Below, in pieces: positions 1 to 15,000 of a DNA stretch of 64,000 bases; the first letter of the stretch is position 1, and each line of letters starts with the position of its first letter. The notes under the pieces are model-generated. The model did no database searches and was not told where the DNA came from. It saw only the letters and a list, made by a program, of their open reading frames with translations. Source of the DNA: Nocardia takedensis NBRC 100417. GTDB taxonomy: Bacteria > Actinomycetota > Actinomycetes > Mycobacteriales > Mycobacteriaceae. The DNA lies in assembly GCF_000308695.1 (NCBI RefSeq), contig NZ_BAGG01000057.1, positions 1 to 64,000 of the forward strand. The letters run 5' to 3'. A program made the position numbers and the translations under genes.

Positions 1-3000
1 TCCACCGACTCGACGGCCGCCGGTCAACCCGGGGCGATATCACAGCAGGGGATCGGATCGCAGAGCGATACGGCGATGCTGCCTGTCGAGGGTGCGCCCG
101 CTGACACCGCCGGGCAACCCGTCCAAGCCGGTGCGGCAGAGTCGACCACCTCCACACAGCAAGACGGTGCCCAGCAGCAGGAGGGCGGGCAGCAGCAAGA
201 TGGTGCCCAGCAGCAGGAGGGCGGCCAGCAGCAGGAGGGCGGCCAGCAGCAGGAGGGCGGCCAGCAGCAGGAGGGGGAGGAGCGGCCGTCCTCGATCGAG
301 CAGCAGCCGGGTATGCCGGACAGCGCCCCCTCGCATCCCGCCGCTGCCACTCAGATCGGTGGGGGGCAACCGGTCGGGTCCGAGCAGGTGAGTGGGCAGG
401 AATCGACGCAGGATCAGTCGGTCGAAGCTCGACCGACTCCTCCGGGTGCGCCACGGGTGGATGCGGTTGTCGAGAGCCAGGATTCACCGGATGTGGCGTT
501 CCGGTCGGAGACTCCGGTCGAGCAGCCCACCCCGGTTCCGGGTGCGCCGGTCGAGACCCGGGTCGATGTGGATGGCCGCCCGGTCGGGGTCGATATGCCC
601 GACTCGTCCACGACCTCCTCGAATACCGACGCCCGGGTAGGTGTCGAGACCGCGACCGAATCTCTGGGTGAGGTGCGCGATCCGGCGCAGGCCCAGCCAG
701 GTTCGGAGGTCACCGAATCATCGGCGACCTCCGCGTTGCCCGCGCAACCGACGCCGATGCAGCCATCGACTGCTGCCCAGCAGGTCCCCGTCACCACCCA
801 GCAGCTTGCTCCCGCTGCCCAGCAGGTCAACGCCACCACCCAGCAGCATTCCCCCGCGACACAACAACCGGCCGCCCAGCAGCAATCCCCCGCAACGCAA
901 CAGCAGGCGACCACCCAGTCCACCTCCCTCGCGCGACCCGTTCCGCCCGCGAACGAGTTGCCGCGTGCCGGGTCGGTCACGACCCCACGGGGTCCCGACC
1001 GAGCGTTCACGCTCAACGCGGGAGTCACCGAGAGCACGGCTCCGGCTCGCCCGCACACGCCGACGGTGTCACAGGAGACGACCCGTCCGGTTCCACCGCA
1101 GAACCGCACCACCGATGGCTCTGAGCCCGACACCCGCGGCATCGCTGAGACCAACGGCATCGCCGACACCGAGATCGCGATCGCCGCCCTCGCCTCGGTG
1201 ACGATGGACCTGGAAACGAGGAGGTCTCCCGTTTCCCGATCGCCCGCGGGAACAACGCGACGATCCGACACCGGGACACCGGTCGGCGAACCGGTTTCGG
1301 TGCAACTCCCGTCGAACCGTCCGAACCGTCTGATGCTGCCGTCGCGGGTGTTCCCCGCCGGGACCTACGGCAGTGTCGACGCGGCCGCGCAGAAGCGGCT
1401 CGAGGAGGCGATGCGCCGGGCGGGTGTGGGACCGGGGTGGGATCCGCGTGAGCATTCGGAGGTGTTGGCGGCGATCAATGCCGCGTTCGGTCTTCCTGGT
1501 GGGGATCTCAACTGTCAGTTGTGTGCGTTGGGTTATCTGTCGGCGCAGGTGGACAGGCCGGAGGCGGTGGGTCCGCGGATCGGTGCGTTCCGGCGGGACA
1601 AGGATCTGCGCAGCGTGGGTGCGTCCGAACAATTGCTGGGTTCGGCGAAGGTGGATGTGCGCTTCGGACCGGACGGGTCCCCTCGGGACGTGGCCGACCA
1701 GGTCGCGGCCATCAACCACATGATGGAGAACCCGGACACCGAGGTGTTCGGGGAGTCTCCGATGGTGGGGTATGTGCGGGTGGTTTGGCAGGCCTTCGCG
1801 GCGGACGGCAAGACCAAACTGCTGGTCGACGGTGTGCCGAGCGAGGCCGGAGCGCACGGTCTGGCGATCTCGGTGCACCCGCACCCGGTGACCGGCGAGC
1901 CGGAGGCGGTGTGGGTCGACGTGCAGGCGCGTCCGGCGCGCCGGGGTCCGTTCCCGCAGGAGTGGCTCGACAAGATCGCGTATCTGGAGTTCGTGCCCGG
2001 CTCTGTCCGGACGATGGAGGACGCGAAGGATCGTCGCACGGGGTTGGCGGAGGTGTTCGGCGCGGAATCGACGTTGCCGGAGCAACCGGCGGAGGTCGCC
2101 CCGACTGCCGGGAACTCGCAGTGGGCGCATCCGAGCACTTTCATGGCCTTGGCTATCGGCGGACCGGTGCGGGGTGTGCGTCCGGGGCGTGCGATCCGGG
2201 CTCTGGTCGCGGGTTTCTCGGGACATCCCCGGATAGCGGTGGCCGACTCGCGTTCCGGGGATCGTGACAGTCTCGCTTTCGCGGCTCTCGATGCCGGTGA
2301 GCGCGATGATCTCGCGAACTGGTTGACCTGGGATCGGCACGGGTTCGATGAGCCGGGCAAGACGGTTCGCGAGCACCTGGGCGAGGTCGAGGCAATGCTC
2401 AGCCGCCCCGATTACGGAGTGGGGGCGGTCGCTGTGGTCGAGGTGGGTGGTCGTGGTCCGCTGGTGTTGCTGAACCGGCCGCAAGGCCCCACGTGGTGGG
2501 ACATCGGTCCCAATCAAGAGTTGGACGCGTCGGCGCTGCCGTCGATGGCGTCGGTCAGCGTGTGGGCGGCCTCCGCGGACGCGATCGAGTCGGCGATCAC
2601 CGCTACCCAGCCGGATGCGTCGCCGGGACCGCGATCGCTGCCCGTCGGGGCGGTTCGATCCGCACCCGGCGAGAACGGGCCCGCGATCACCCCGGCCGCC
2701 GAGGTGCCGCCACGTACGCGCAAACGTGTCGGGGACCTGTTGGACGGACCGCCCGCGAAGCGGGTTCGAACGGATACGGCCGAGGACGCGAAGCGATTGG
2801 AGGATCCGACCCCGGTCCTGTTCGCCTACCGACGTCTGTCACCGGAGCAGTTGCGCCGGATCCAGTTGCCCTCCGCGCTGCCGATGTCGGGTTTGTTCGG
2901 CAGTGTCGATCAGGCGCGTCGGGACAGGGTGACCGAGTTGTTCCGGCAGTCGGGGGCGAAACCGTTCTGGCATCCGACGAGTCAGCGGCAATTGCAGTTG

Positions 3001-6000
3001 GAGATGAACGCCGCCGACCGGTCCACCCACGGAGGCAAGACCAACTGCTTCATGGTCTCGATGGCGTTCGCTTCCGGTCTGATCGGCAATATCGATCTGG
3101 CGGGGCCGAGAATCGGCTCCTGGCGGACGAACAACCCCAGTCTCGACCAGCAGGCCACCTCGGAGCGCTGGGCCGGAGGCCGCCGAATCGATGCCGGTCG
3201 CAGAGCCACCGGTCCGGATCGTCCGATGCGTGATCAGTTCCAGGTGGTCGAGGACAAGATTCGCGATCTCGCGCGTAGAAGCGAGCCCGGCTCCGGTGTC
3301 TTCGCGCTGGTCGCCCTCGCCTGGCATGCCACCGACCCGCTGGACAAGAGCAAGAAACTCTACAACGCCGACGGCACACCGAAGACCAGTGGCGGGCACA
3401 TGGTCGCTGTGCACCTGCCGGAGGGCGCCGAGAACCCGGTCTGGACGAATATCCAATCCGACAAGCAGGATGATTTCCCCCGCGAGCGCTACATCGACAA
3501 GACCGGCAAGCTGTATTACGTTCTCGGAACCGGGGATTCGGTGTTGGAGGCGGCCGAGCACCGGATCGCGCTGGAGGCCGCTGTTCCGCCGGGGCGGGTG
3601 CGGCATCCGGGTCGGTCGGCGGTGCCGGGTGGGCCTGGTTACGGGACGTTGATGGTGCTGGGGGGCGCCGCCAAAGCGGACAAGGTCGCCGAGTCGCTGA
3701 CGGCGGCGGCGTTGGTGAACACGATGGCGGGCACGGTGGCTTTCGAGGTGCCGTATGACGACGCGCACGGGCCCGACGGTCAGCCTTTGTTCCCCACCGC
3801 CGAGGACATGCGTGAGGGACGCAGGTCTCTGTGGAAACAGTTCGAGGTCGTGCGGTCGCCGAAGGGGGAGACGGTAAAGACGCTGGTACCGAAATTGCGC
3901 AACCAGTTGCTCCGTGCGCCCTACGGCCGAGGAAGCGTGGCTGTGCTGGTGCTCGACGACGGCAAGCGCGCGTTCGTGGCGTCGTTTCCCGAGGATCCCG
4001 ACATCACCGACATCGTGTGGTGGTCGGCGAAAACCTTGGACGTCATCGCGCCCACCGATATCCCCTCGACCGCCACCGGAATCCAGTTCATGATCTCGCG
4101 TGTCGAGGACATCCAGAACCGGATGAACAAAGTGATCCTCTCCGGCAACAAACGCATCCTTCCGGCGGACATCACACCGCAACTCGATCCCCACCACTTC
4201 CTGCCGACTCCCGCCTCGGGACCGCCCGTGGCGCCGGCCGGGATTGTCGGTGGGTTCGTTCAGGGGTCGATTCCTGACGGTGTGGAATCGGGTGGGTTGG
4301 AGGTGGCGGGTTCGCCTTCCGACGAGGATTCCGTCGATTTCGTGAACCCGCTGCTGGATATGGTCCGCGGCGATGATCGAGGGGCGAACTCCGATCCGGT
4401 TCCACATCAGGTCGAGCTGGGAGCACCGAAGCGCGGGGCCGGAGAACCGATTTCCGGGACCGCGCCCGGAAAGCGCGCTCGTCCGAATTCGCAGAGCGAC
4501 CAGGATCGGGCGAGTGGGTCGAAACCGGTCCGCTATGGCTACCGCCGTCCGACGCCGGAGCAACTACGTCGTATTCCCTTGCCCTCGCAGATCCAGATGC
4601 CGGGCGAATACGACGAAGTCGATCCCGCACGTCGCGAGCAGATGCTGGAGAAGTATCGAGCGTCCGGTGTGGCGGGTTTCCGGCGCCCGGCTGTGGGCGG
4701 GACTCTGCACGACCTCGCCAACGCCGCCGATGTGGCGACGTTCTCGGGACAGAACAACGGTGTCCTGGTCTCCATGGTCACCGCGTCCGGTCTGCTCGGC
4801 AATCCGGATGCCGCGGGCGGGCGGCCGGGCGAGTGGACGCCCTACGATCTCACGTCGGGGGAGTGGGAGATCGCGCAACGATGGGGCGGTTCCCGCAAAC
4901 TCGATGCCCAATGGCGGACCGACGGCACCGAGCGCGAGGTCGGCGAGCAGTTCCTGGCCATCCAGCAACTGATGATCGCGCTCGCCACCCACGACGCGCC
5001 GACCGCGGGCGTCTTCGCGATGGTGGGCGTCCACTGGCACGAGACCCGCCCCGACGACGAGACCGTCAAGGTCTACAACAACGACGGCACACCGAGAACC
5101 GCCCCCGTCCACATGTTCACCGCCTATGTCCCCGAGGGGTCGGACACGGTCGTGTGGACCGACACCCGGTCCGGCCTCGTCGGCTCGGATCTCGTGGACA
5201 TCGACGCCTCGGGAAGCGCCATACGAATCGAAGTGCTCCTGGGATCGTCGGATTCGGTGTCCGAGGCCGCCGAGCACCGAATCCGCCTGCGCGAGGCGAG
5301 GTTCGGGACCGAGGACAGGCCGGGAGAAACGACGCATCCGGGGCGGTCGGCGGTCGGCGGTCCCGCGCTCGGTTCGCTGGTGGTGCTGGGTGGACCGGCC
5401 CAGGCGGCGAACGTGGCCGAACCGAAGATCGCGGCGGCGATGGTGGTCACCTTGGTCGACAAGCCGACCTTCGAGGTTCCGTATCGGCCCGAACACGCCC
5501 TCGACGGGCAGCCATCGGGACCGACCCAACAGGACTGGGACGCGGGACGCAACGCCTTGACGCGGTTGATCCCGCACAGCGTCGTGCAGTCACGGGGGAC
5601 CACGGTCAAGGAATCCGCCGACCAACTGCACACGCTGCTCGCCAACGCCCCGTTCGGCCGGGGGGCGGTAGGGGTGATGTTGCTCGATGGCGGTGGGCGC
5701 GCGTTCGTCGCGTCCTTCCCGGAAGACGCCGATGTCGCCGAGCCGGTGTGGTGGGCGGCGTCGAGTCTCGATGTCATCAGCCGCGCGCGGTTGCCGAGAA
5801 CCGCGACGCGGATCGAGTTGATGATCGGCAGCAAAGCGGATATCGCCGGACGCATGAATCTGGTGACGTTGCGCGACGGTCGGACAGTGCCGCACAGCAC
5901 GGTCTACCCACCGCTCGCACCGCAGGTCCCCACTCCGTCCACGGCCGTGCCGTCGAACCAGCCGACAGCCACGCCGATCCAGTTCCCACCGGTCTCCACC

Positions 6001-9000
6001 GTCGATACCCATTCGCGCCGAGCCTTCTTCGACGACATCGAGATGACCGACGCACCGGACATACCGACTACCGCGGCGCCTGCCCCGGCGGTTACGGCGC
6101 CCGCGCCGCCCGCAAACGCGGCCGCGTCGACGCAGCCGGTCGGTGACATCGAGATGACCGACGCCCCGGACCTGCCGGCCACCACGGAGCCGGCTCACAC
6201 GGCCCCCGCGCCTACCCAGCCGGTTGCCTCCCCGGTCGATGACATCGAGATGACCGAAGCGCCCGAGCTGATCGAGATCGCGCCGAACCGCCCGCCGCCG
6301 CGACCGCCGAAACGTGGTGGGGATCCGGTGGCCGGGCGGCCGGAGAAGCGTGTGCGGCCGGATACGGCTGAGGAGGTGCGGCGGACGCTCGATCCGACGC
6401 CGGTTCTGTTCGCCTATCGACGGCTGTCGCCGGAGCAGTTGCGTCGGATCCAGTTGCCTTCCAGCCTGCCGATGGCGGGTATGTACGGCAGTGTCGATCA
6501 GGCGCGCCGGGACCGAGCGGCCGAGTTGTTCCGGCAGTCGGGCCTGCGGTCGTTCTGGGATCCGCTGAGCCAGCGTCAGTTGCAGCGTGAGATCAACGCC
6601 ACGGACTGGTCCACCTATGGAGGCCAGAACAACTGTTTCATGGTCTCGATGGCGTTCGCTTCTGGTCTGATCGGCAATTTCGATATCACGGGGCCGCGGA
6701 TCGGCGGCTGGGTGCCGAACAATTACAGTCGTAACCAGGTACCGACGGCGCAGCGCTGGACCGGGAAGCGGCGAGTCAAGCTCGGTCCCACTGTCGGTGG
6801 TTCGTCCGACATGCGTGGTCAGTACCAAATGGTCAACGACCAGATTCTCGAACTCGCGCACAAGGACAGCGATAGACCCGGTTCCGGAGTCTTCGGGCTG
6901 GTGATGGTGTATTGGCAGGCCACCGATCCACTGGATCCGAGTCGGAAACTCTACAACGACGACGGCTCACCGCAGCTCGACACCGGGCACATGTTCACCG
7001 TGCACCTGCCCGAGGGAACCGAGCAGCCGGTCTGGACGGATATTCAATCCGACTATGTGGGTGATGATCTCGAGCGGGAGAATTTCGTAGACAAGACCGG
7101 GAGCCTGAGCTACATACTCGGCACCGGGGATTCGGTGTCGGCGGCGGCCGAGCACCGGATCGCGTTGGAGGCCGCGGTGCCGCCGGGCAGGATGCGGCAT
7201 CCGGGTCGGTCGGCGGTTCCTGGCGGTCCGGGGTACGGGACGTTGATGGTGCTGGGGGGCGCCGCCAAAGCGGACAAGGTCGCTGAATCGATGACGGCGG
7301 CGGCGTTGGTCAGCACGATGGCGGAGAGTGTGGCCTTCGAGGTGCCCTACGACGACTCGCCCGGACCGGACGGTCGGCCACTGCTCCCGACCACCGAGGA
7401 CATCGCTGAAGGGCGTATCGCCCTGGAGCACATGTTCGGTCGTGGCGTGATGCAGACGGCCGGGGAGTCGGTCGCGACAGTGGTACGGAAAACTCGCGAG
7501 GGGCTGCTCAAGCCGCTCTACGGCCGAGGAAGTGTCGTCGCGATGCTGCTCGACGGCGGCGCGCGCACATTCGTGGCGTTGTTTCCCGAAGATCCCGATA
7601 TCTCCGACGTCGTGTGGTGGTCGGCGAAAACCCTGGACGTCATCGCGCCCACGGACATACCCGCGACCGCCAACAGCATCGAGCTCATGGTCTCGCGTGT
7701 CGCAGACATCCAAGACCGGATGAACAAGGTGATCCTCAAGAACGGGACCATCATCGCGCCGTCCGACATCCGACCGCACCACGATCCCCACCATTTCGCG
7801 CCGACTTCCGCGCCGGGACTGCCCGCGATGGCCGGGGGCACGTCCGGGAATCGGGTTTCGTTCGGACTGCCCACTGTGCCGCCTACCGCCGACCGGTCTC
7901 CTCAGGGTTCGGGGCCGCGGCCGAGCCGACGTGACATGATCGCCGCCGAGATGCGTCGGCGCATTCGTCCGATACCGACGAATTCGCCCGGTGACAACAG
8001 TGATTCGACGTTGCCGCGGGATCTCCCGGGGGATGCGGAGTCCTCATCGCCCGCTCTCGACCTCGCGCCGCTCTCGTCCACCGCTACCGAGGCGGCGATG
8101 TCGACGGGTGGCTGGACCGAGGCCGAGCAGGACCGAGTGCGAGTGGACAACCTCGTCTTCGAGGTGCTCGCCGGCCTGTCCGGTGGAAACCCCGACGAAC
8201 TGACACAGTCGGACCTTCGGGATTTCCTTGCTGACCCCGACCTGACCGATCTCGATCGGGATGTCATCGCTCACGTCCTCCGCGAACCGGACCCGGCCGA
8301 GTACCTGGCAGGGCTGGAACGATCTGTGCTCGAGTACATCGGAATGGCGCGGTTCACCGGTGCGCAGATGCCCGCGGACTTCGTGGCCTCGACGGTCGGC
8401 GCGGCCACCATCCACGACGGCTCCGATCAGGAGTCGGTGTCGGCGGCCGCGGAAGACCGGCGGGTCGATCGGCCCGAGGTATCGCAGGACGTCCCGGAGG
8501 TCGTGACGGCGTCCGACTTCGAGCCGACAACGGATCAGTCCTCGGAACCGCAGGTGCGACGCTCCCTTCCTGATTCCCGGGTGGATGTCGATGCTGACTC
8601 TCCCGTTGACACCTCGGCCGAATCGGTGGCGGCCACCGCCGACGATGACGTCGAGACAGTGCCCCGATCGGCCGAGTCGGATGCGGAGTTGCGTCGGTTG
8701 TGGCTGGCGAACTTCTCCTATATCGATGCGCCGGAGATCGATGAGACCGCGCCTCCGGCATCGGCGGCGCTGTCCGCGCGGCAGGTGGATCGGATCCCCC
8801 TGCTCTCGGAAGACCCGACGATCGCGGCATTCGTGGTGTCGGAGCCGGACGGGCTCGCCAAGATCCGTGGGCAATTGAGCGGTGGGAACGGGTATTTCGA
8901 GGGCGGGTGGGATCCTCGGATGCGCGACGTCGACGGGGACGCGCCGCTGCGGTCGATCAACGATCCCGGTGTGCACCTTCCGGGTCGGGGCAACAACAGT

Positions 9001-12000
9001 TGGCTGGCGACGCTGGCCTTCGCGCACGGTTTCGTCGGCAAGCCGGATGTGGCGCCCGCGTTGTCGTTCGAGATACCCGACGACATCCGTCGACGCCTGA
9101 TGTCGCAACGTCTGGGAACAGCCGCGACCGAATCGTCGTTCGCGCCCGACGGGACCCCGCTGCCGGGAACTGTCGGCGATTCGACGATGTCGGTCGCCGA
9201 GCGGCTGGACGCGATCTATCGGATGGTCGCGGACGACCGTTCGCGAAAGACACTCGTATTCGCCGATATTCGGTGGTACACGGTCGACGGCGAGGGCCGG
9301 ACGCTGTTCCGCGACCGCAGGCCGAGGCAGAGCGAACCCCATTCGATCGCCTTGGTGTTCCCGTCGCAGGCGAAGTCGCCGGTGTGGGCGGATGCGCACA
9401 CCGCGACGGCGACCTCCGACATCGGGCCCTATTCCCGCGATATCGCGAGTATCGCGATCCGCGTGACGAACGCGCAGCGCATCAGCGAAGCGGCCGATCA
9501 TCTGCGGGATCTCGTCACCTCGGCGCGCGACGCCGAGGCGTCGGAATTCGGCCACCCGGCCGCGTACGCGGGGAAGATCCTGTTCGGCGGCCTCGGGCCC
9601 GGACGCACGTTCGACCCGGTGGGTGTGCTGATCGCGAGCGTGTCCACCTTCGCCGGTTCACCGCAGTTCGAGGTGCCGGTCCTGGATCCGCTCAATCGCG
9701 ACGGCGCGATGCTCGATCGGACGACGGTGTACAGATCCGGTCGGATCGCCGAGCTACAGCAGATGTTCCACGCCTATCTGTCGGCCGGTCGCACCCGCGG
9801 CAATCCGGTGCGCCAACTCGAGGCACTTCGAGAACGGATCACCTCGGCGAGATTCGGTCCGGGCTCGGCGGCGATGATAGTGCTCTCCGACGGTGTGTCC
9901 GTGGCGCCGTTGATGTTGGTGTATCCGTCGCGGTCCCGTGCGGGAACACCCGCCGGGCCGGTGTGGTGGGACCCGGTCGGTGGGACCACCACGCAGGCCG
10001 ACGGCGCGCTGAATCCGCAGATACGTGATCTCGTCCAGCACTACAGCAGTGCGCTTTCGATGACGTTGTCCGAGGCCGAATTGCGTCGAGTCCTGCGGCC
10101 GGGCACCGACGGCGAGGCGATCGCGCCGCCGCGCGGCCGCGGGCCGATCGCGCTGCTGCCGGGGCACGATCCTTTCGCGGGCTTGCGGGGCGCCGAGGAC
10201 AGCCGCCCCGAATACGACTCGGACGATGACGACGACTACGACTATGGGCTGCGGAATACGACACTGCCCAGCGATCTCGCGCTGCGCCCGCAGGATATGG
10301 CGGAGATCGTCGGACTGTCGTCGCGGTATGCGCCGTCGCCGAATCCCGAGCGTGCGGTGCTGAGCGATCTCCTGCGGGTCGCCGGTGGTTCGGCGATGTT
10401 CAAGGACCCGATATCCTACCCGCCCGGCACGACTTCCTACGGGCGACAGATCATCGCGTTGACCGAAGCCCGATTCGGTGCGGTACGTGCCGACGGTGTC
10501 GCGGCCTTCGCGTTCCTGACGGCTTTCCACGGTGGTCCGGACTTCCTCGCCCCCGACAGTGGTCGGCTGGACCCGACAGTGGTCGAAAGGCGTCTGGGGG
10601 CTCGGCGGTTCGTCGGGTGGGCCGATGAGGACGGAACACCGCTCACCCCCCAGCAGATCTACGAGACGGTCGCCTCGGAAATGCGCCGTCCAGGTGTCAT
10701 GGCCTACATCGGCGGCAAGGTCCGGGGCGCGGACGGATCGTCGGTGGATCACGTGGTGGCCGCGGTGCGCCCGACCGCGGCGGCCACGACATGGTTGGAC
10801 TACTCGAACAGGGCGCTGACCGAGCAGGTCCCGACCGCGCCGGAGAATCTGAGCGACGCCTTCGTCGTACTCACGACCGTCGACAGGGTGCGGGCGATGG
10901 CGAAGGGCCAGCACGAGCTGGAACAGTCGCTGCTGAACGAGCGGGTTCCGTACAAGTACCTCACCTTCCAGCATCCCGGCATCCATCCCTACGGCCGACT
11001 GATCTCCGCCCTGCCCGGGGACATCAACGAGTACGACGCGGCCGTGGCGGCCAAACGCACCGTCTCGGGCAGGCCCCGGCTACTGCTCACGCAGATGGAC
11101 GTGCGGTCCCCGGTCCGGCAACTGGGAGTGCCGGAACGCGGACGCGCGGAGGTGGCGCGCGAATTCGGCTCCCGGCTGCGCAAGATCGACGAGGCCGTGG
11201 GCTCCATCGACGACGGTTTCGACCGTGTCGGTCGAATGTTCGCCGAGATGCCGACGGGATCCACCGCCTTCGTGGAATTCACCGAACCCGAGGGAAACGT
11301 GATCAGCGGCCTGTTCGGCCTGGTCGCCGAGGGACCGATCGCCGAACCTGTTTGGTGGACGGTCGAGGACGGAACCGTCAAGCGCTACGACCAATGGGAC
11401 ACTTTCGGCAACCCGGGCGGAAACGAAACCCAAACCGGGTTCGTGTCCTACGTGTTCGCGCTGCCCGATGACACGGATTCGGAACTCCTCGGCGATGACG
11501 ACGATTCCCGTGGCGTCGCGCCGCGCTTCGTCGCGACGGTGGACACCGTCGACGAGTCCGGCGCCGATGGCCACCTCGCACGATCGATCCCGGGCCCGCC
11601 GGGCAGGGTGCCACTCACGCCGCTCTCGGTGCCCGTGGCGGTGGCGGCCGCCCCGACCGACGATCCCTCGCCCGACCCGGAGTCCACCGCGTCGACGGTC
11701 CCCGAGGTCTCCACGATCTCCGACGACGACTCCGACGGGACTTCGGTCTTCTCCGCTGATTTCGACTATTCCTCGGCGACCGAGCCGGAGTTCTCCGACG
11801 ACGAGGACGGGGCACCGGCCGACAAGTCGTCCGACGCGTCGGTGACTTCTCCGTCGACAGCCGAATCCGCGACCCTCGACGGGGTCTCCGGTTCGGGTGT
11901 CGAGGGCGTGGTCACCGACGTGGAGGGCCTGCCGTCGCCGTCTCGGATGTTCCCGGCGGGAACGTACGGCAGTGTGAACAGCGCCGCCCAGGCCCGACTC

Positions 12001-15000
12001 GAGGATGCGGTGCGACGGGCGGGCGTGGGTCCGGGCTGGGACCCTCGTGAACATCCCGAGATCGTGAAAGCGATCAACGCGGCGGCGGGAATGCCCGGCG
12101 GGGACATCAACTGTCAGCTGTGCGCGTTCGCCTATCTGTCCACACAGGCCGGCCGGCCGGTGGCGGCGGGGCCGCGTCTGGGCGAATTCCGTCGCGATCC
12201 CGACCTGCACAGTGTCGGTGTCGCGGAGGACTTCCTCGGCGCGGCCAAGGTGGACGTGCGACACCTCCCCGACGGGTCCACGAGGCCGATCGTCGATCAG
12301 GTGGCGTTGATCAACGAGACGTTGGTGGCGCTGGACCGGACGATCGAACGCGGGCGGGGCGCCGGTGCGCTCGGATATGTGCGGGTGGCGTGGCAGAAGT
12401 TCGCCCCCGACGGGAAGAGCCGACTTTTCGACGGCGGCGAACCCGAGGAGGCGGGTTCGCACGGGTTGGCGCTGTCGGTGCATCCGGATCCCGAGACCGG
12501 TGAGCCGGTCGTGGTGTGGGCCGACGCCCAGAACGAGATACTGCGTCAGGACCCCATCCCACAGGCGTGGCTGGACCGGATCGCGTATCTGGAGTTCGTC
12601 CCCGGCACCGTCGACACGATGCGCGCCGCCGAGGAACGGCGGGCGGATCTGGCCCGGACATCGGCGTCCGAAGCCGCACAGCCTTCGGCGGACCTTCCGA
12701 CCAGCGGGGCCGCCCTGTCGACGTGGCCGCATCCCCGGACGTTCGCGGCACTGGCGATCGGGACACCACCACAGCCCCGGCCGGACGCGACGCCGCTCAC
12801 GATCGACAGGGCCGATCCCGACACACCGACACGATCCACGACGATCTCCGAGGCCGGACCGGTGCGGACCGTGCGTGGCGGCCGGGCGATCCGAGCGTTG
12901 GTCGCGACCTTCTCCGGGCATCCCCGGATCGCGCCGGCTGATTCGCGCGCGCCCCTCGACGGCGCGGTCACCGTGCCGCCGCTCGACGCCGAGGAACGAA
13001 AGATCCTCGCGCACTGGGTGAATCGTGACTGGTACGCACTCGATGAGCCGGATACGCCGGTGTCGGAGGTTCTCGCGGACATCGAGGCGTTGGTCGATCT
13101 CCCCGAGTACGGCCGGGGAGCGGTCGCGGTCGTCGACATCCCGGACCGGGGTCCGTTGGTATTGCTGAATCGACCGCAGGGCGCGGTCTGGTGGGATCTC
13201 GCGGCAGGTGCGGAGCTCGCCTGGAACTCGGTGCAGGCGCCGCCCGGGGGAACGGTCCACCTCCTGGCGGCCTCGCCGGACACGGTCGAGGCCGCCGTCA
13301 CCGGCACCCAACCGGATCCGCTGCTCGCACTTCCGTCACTGTCCCCGGCAATCCGAGTTCCCCTCGGCGACAACGCGTCCGAGAGCGTCGCCCGGCAGAC
13401 CGACGCGTACCTGGCCGGTCTCGCCAAGGACGTGCAGGTGTACGAGGCGCTGGCGCCGCTGGGCGATGTGGCCACCCTGGACCTCGGGGACCTGAACGAG
13501 CGCCGCCTGCGCGCGGAACTGACCCGCTCGCAGATCTCGGCCCTCGACTACATACAGCGCCCCGGAGCGGTGCCCGTCGACCTCTATCTCGCCGATCTGG
13601 CCGCGACCGTCGACGAATACCGGATGCTCGTGCAGTCGCGCGTGGGCGCGGCTGCCACTGTTGCCCCGGCCACGGCGGAGTCGACTCCCGACACGTCGAG
13701 CGCCCGGCGTGATCCGGAGCGGGATCAGCAGGCGCTGGAATTCGCGCTGTGGTCGGAAAAGGAGAACCGGTTTCTCGACGGTGAGCACCCGGGAACCTTC
13801 AGCCTCGGACCGGCCGGAGTTCCCTACGGACCGCTGATCGTGCCGCAGGGTCCTGGGCAGGTCACCGAGTCCGCGGCCCTCACCGCCCTGGTGGAGACCT
13901 TCGCGGGGTTCCCGAAGCTCGCGGCGCGGGGCGCGCCCGGGGAGGGCGACCGGACCGACATGTCGCTGACCCGCGCCGAGATGGCCGGACTCGCCGAGCG
14001 GCTGCACGGTGCGTGGCGTCGGCCCGCGAAGGGAACGCGAAGCGCCCCGCCGCGAACGCAACTGGCGGGGATCGAGCGTGAACTCGCCCATCACAAGTAC
14101 CTGAAGGGGTCGATGGCGATCGCCACCTTCAAGGGCAGGCATCCGATAGCGCTGCTGAAGGTCGGCGATACCGAACTGGTGTGGTGGGATCCTGTCACGG
14201 GCGCGCAGGCCGACCTGTCCGATCTTCCGGCAGGCCCGATCCACTTCCTACCCGTCACCGCGCTGCAACTGCGGGACGCGATCGGATTCGGCCTGCCACG
14301 CACGAAGCCGATCCCGTCGCGGACCCGAACGACGGCGGTGAGGTTCGCGGATCCGCTGGTCACCGAACCCGACCCACGAAACGGTCCCCCGCGCTCGCGA
14401 GGTGGGCTCGCTCGGTTCACCGACTCACTCCGTCAGCGGATCCTCGGAGGACCGTCGCGGTCCCCCGGTGAGAACGCCGACCGGCCGACCGCGGGAGATC
14501 GGTGGACGGAATCTGATCAGGAGCGGCTACGGTCCGATGATCGCGTCCTCACGGTGTTGTCGAGGCTGACCGGAGGGGACCCGGCGCGGCTGCGACCCGC
14601 GGACCTGGCGGCGCTGCGTAGCGGATCAGCGCTGCGCGCCGACGACCGAGCCGCGATCGATCACGCGCTGCGGCAACCGAATCCGGCCGACTATCTGGCG
14701 ACGCTGTCGGATTCGGTGCGCGAATACCGGCGCGTGCGCGAACGCCTGCACGAGGAACCCTCGACGGCGTTCGTGAACTTCTTGCTCGATTGGGCCGACG
14801 GCGAGGATCTGCCCGCGCGGCCCCCTGCGCGAGACAGGTCGGACGAGGTCGACGCGGTGGCGCTCACCGAGACGCCCGTGGTCGCCGCGAGCGTCGACAC
14901 GGTCGTCGAGGCGGGGCCGAGTGGGAGCGGTCCGTCGATCGAGGAGGCGCCCTTGGGATACGTGATGGCGAGGACTTGGCAGGAGGAGGTGCCGGACGAC

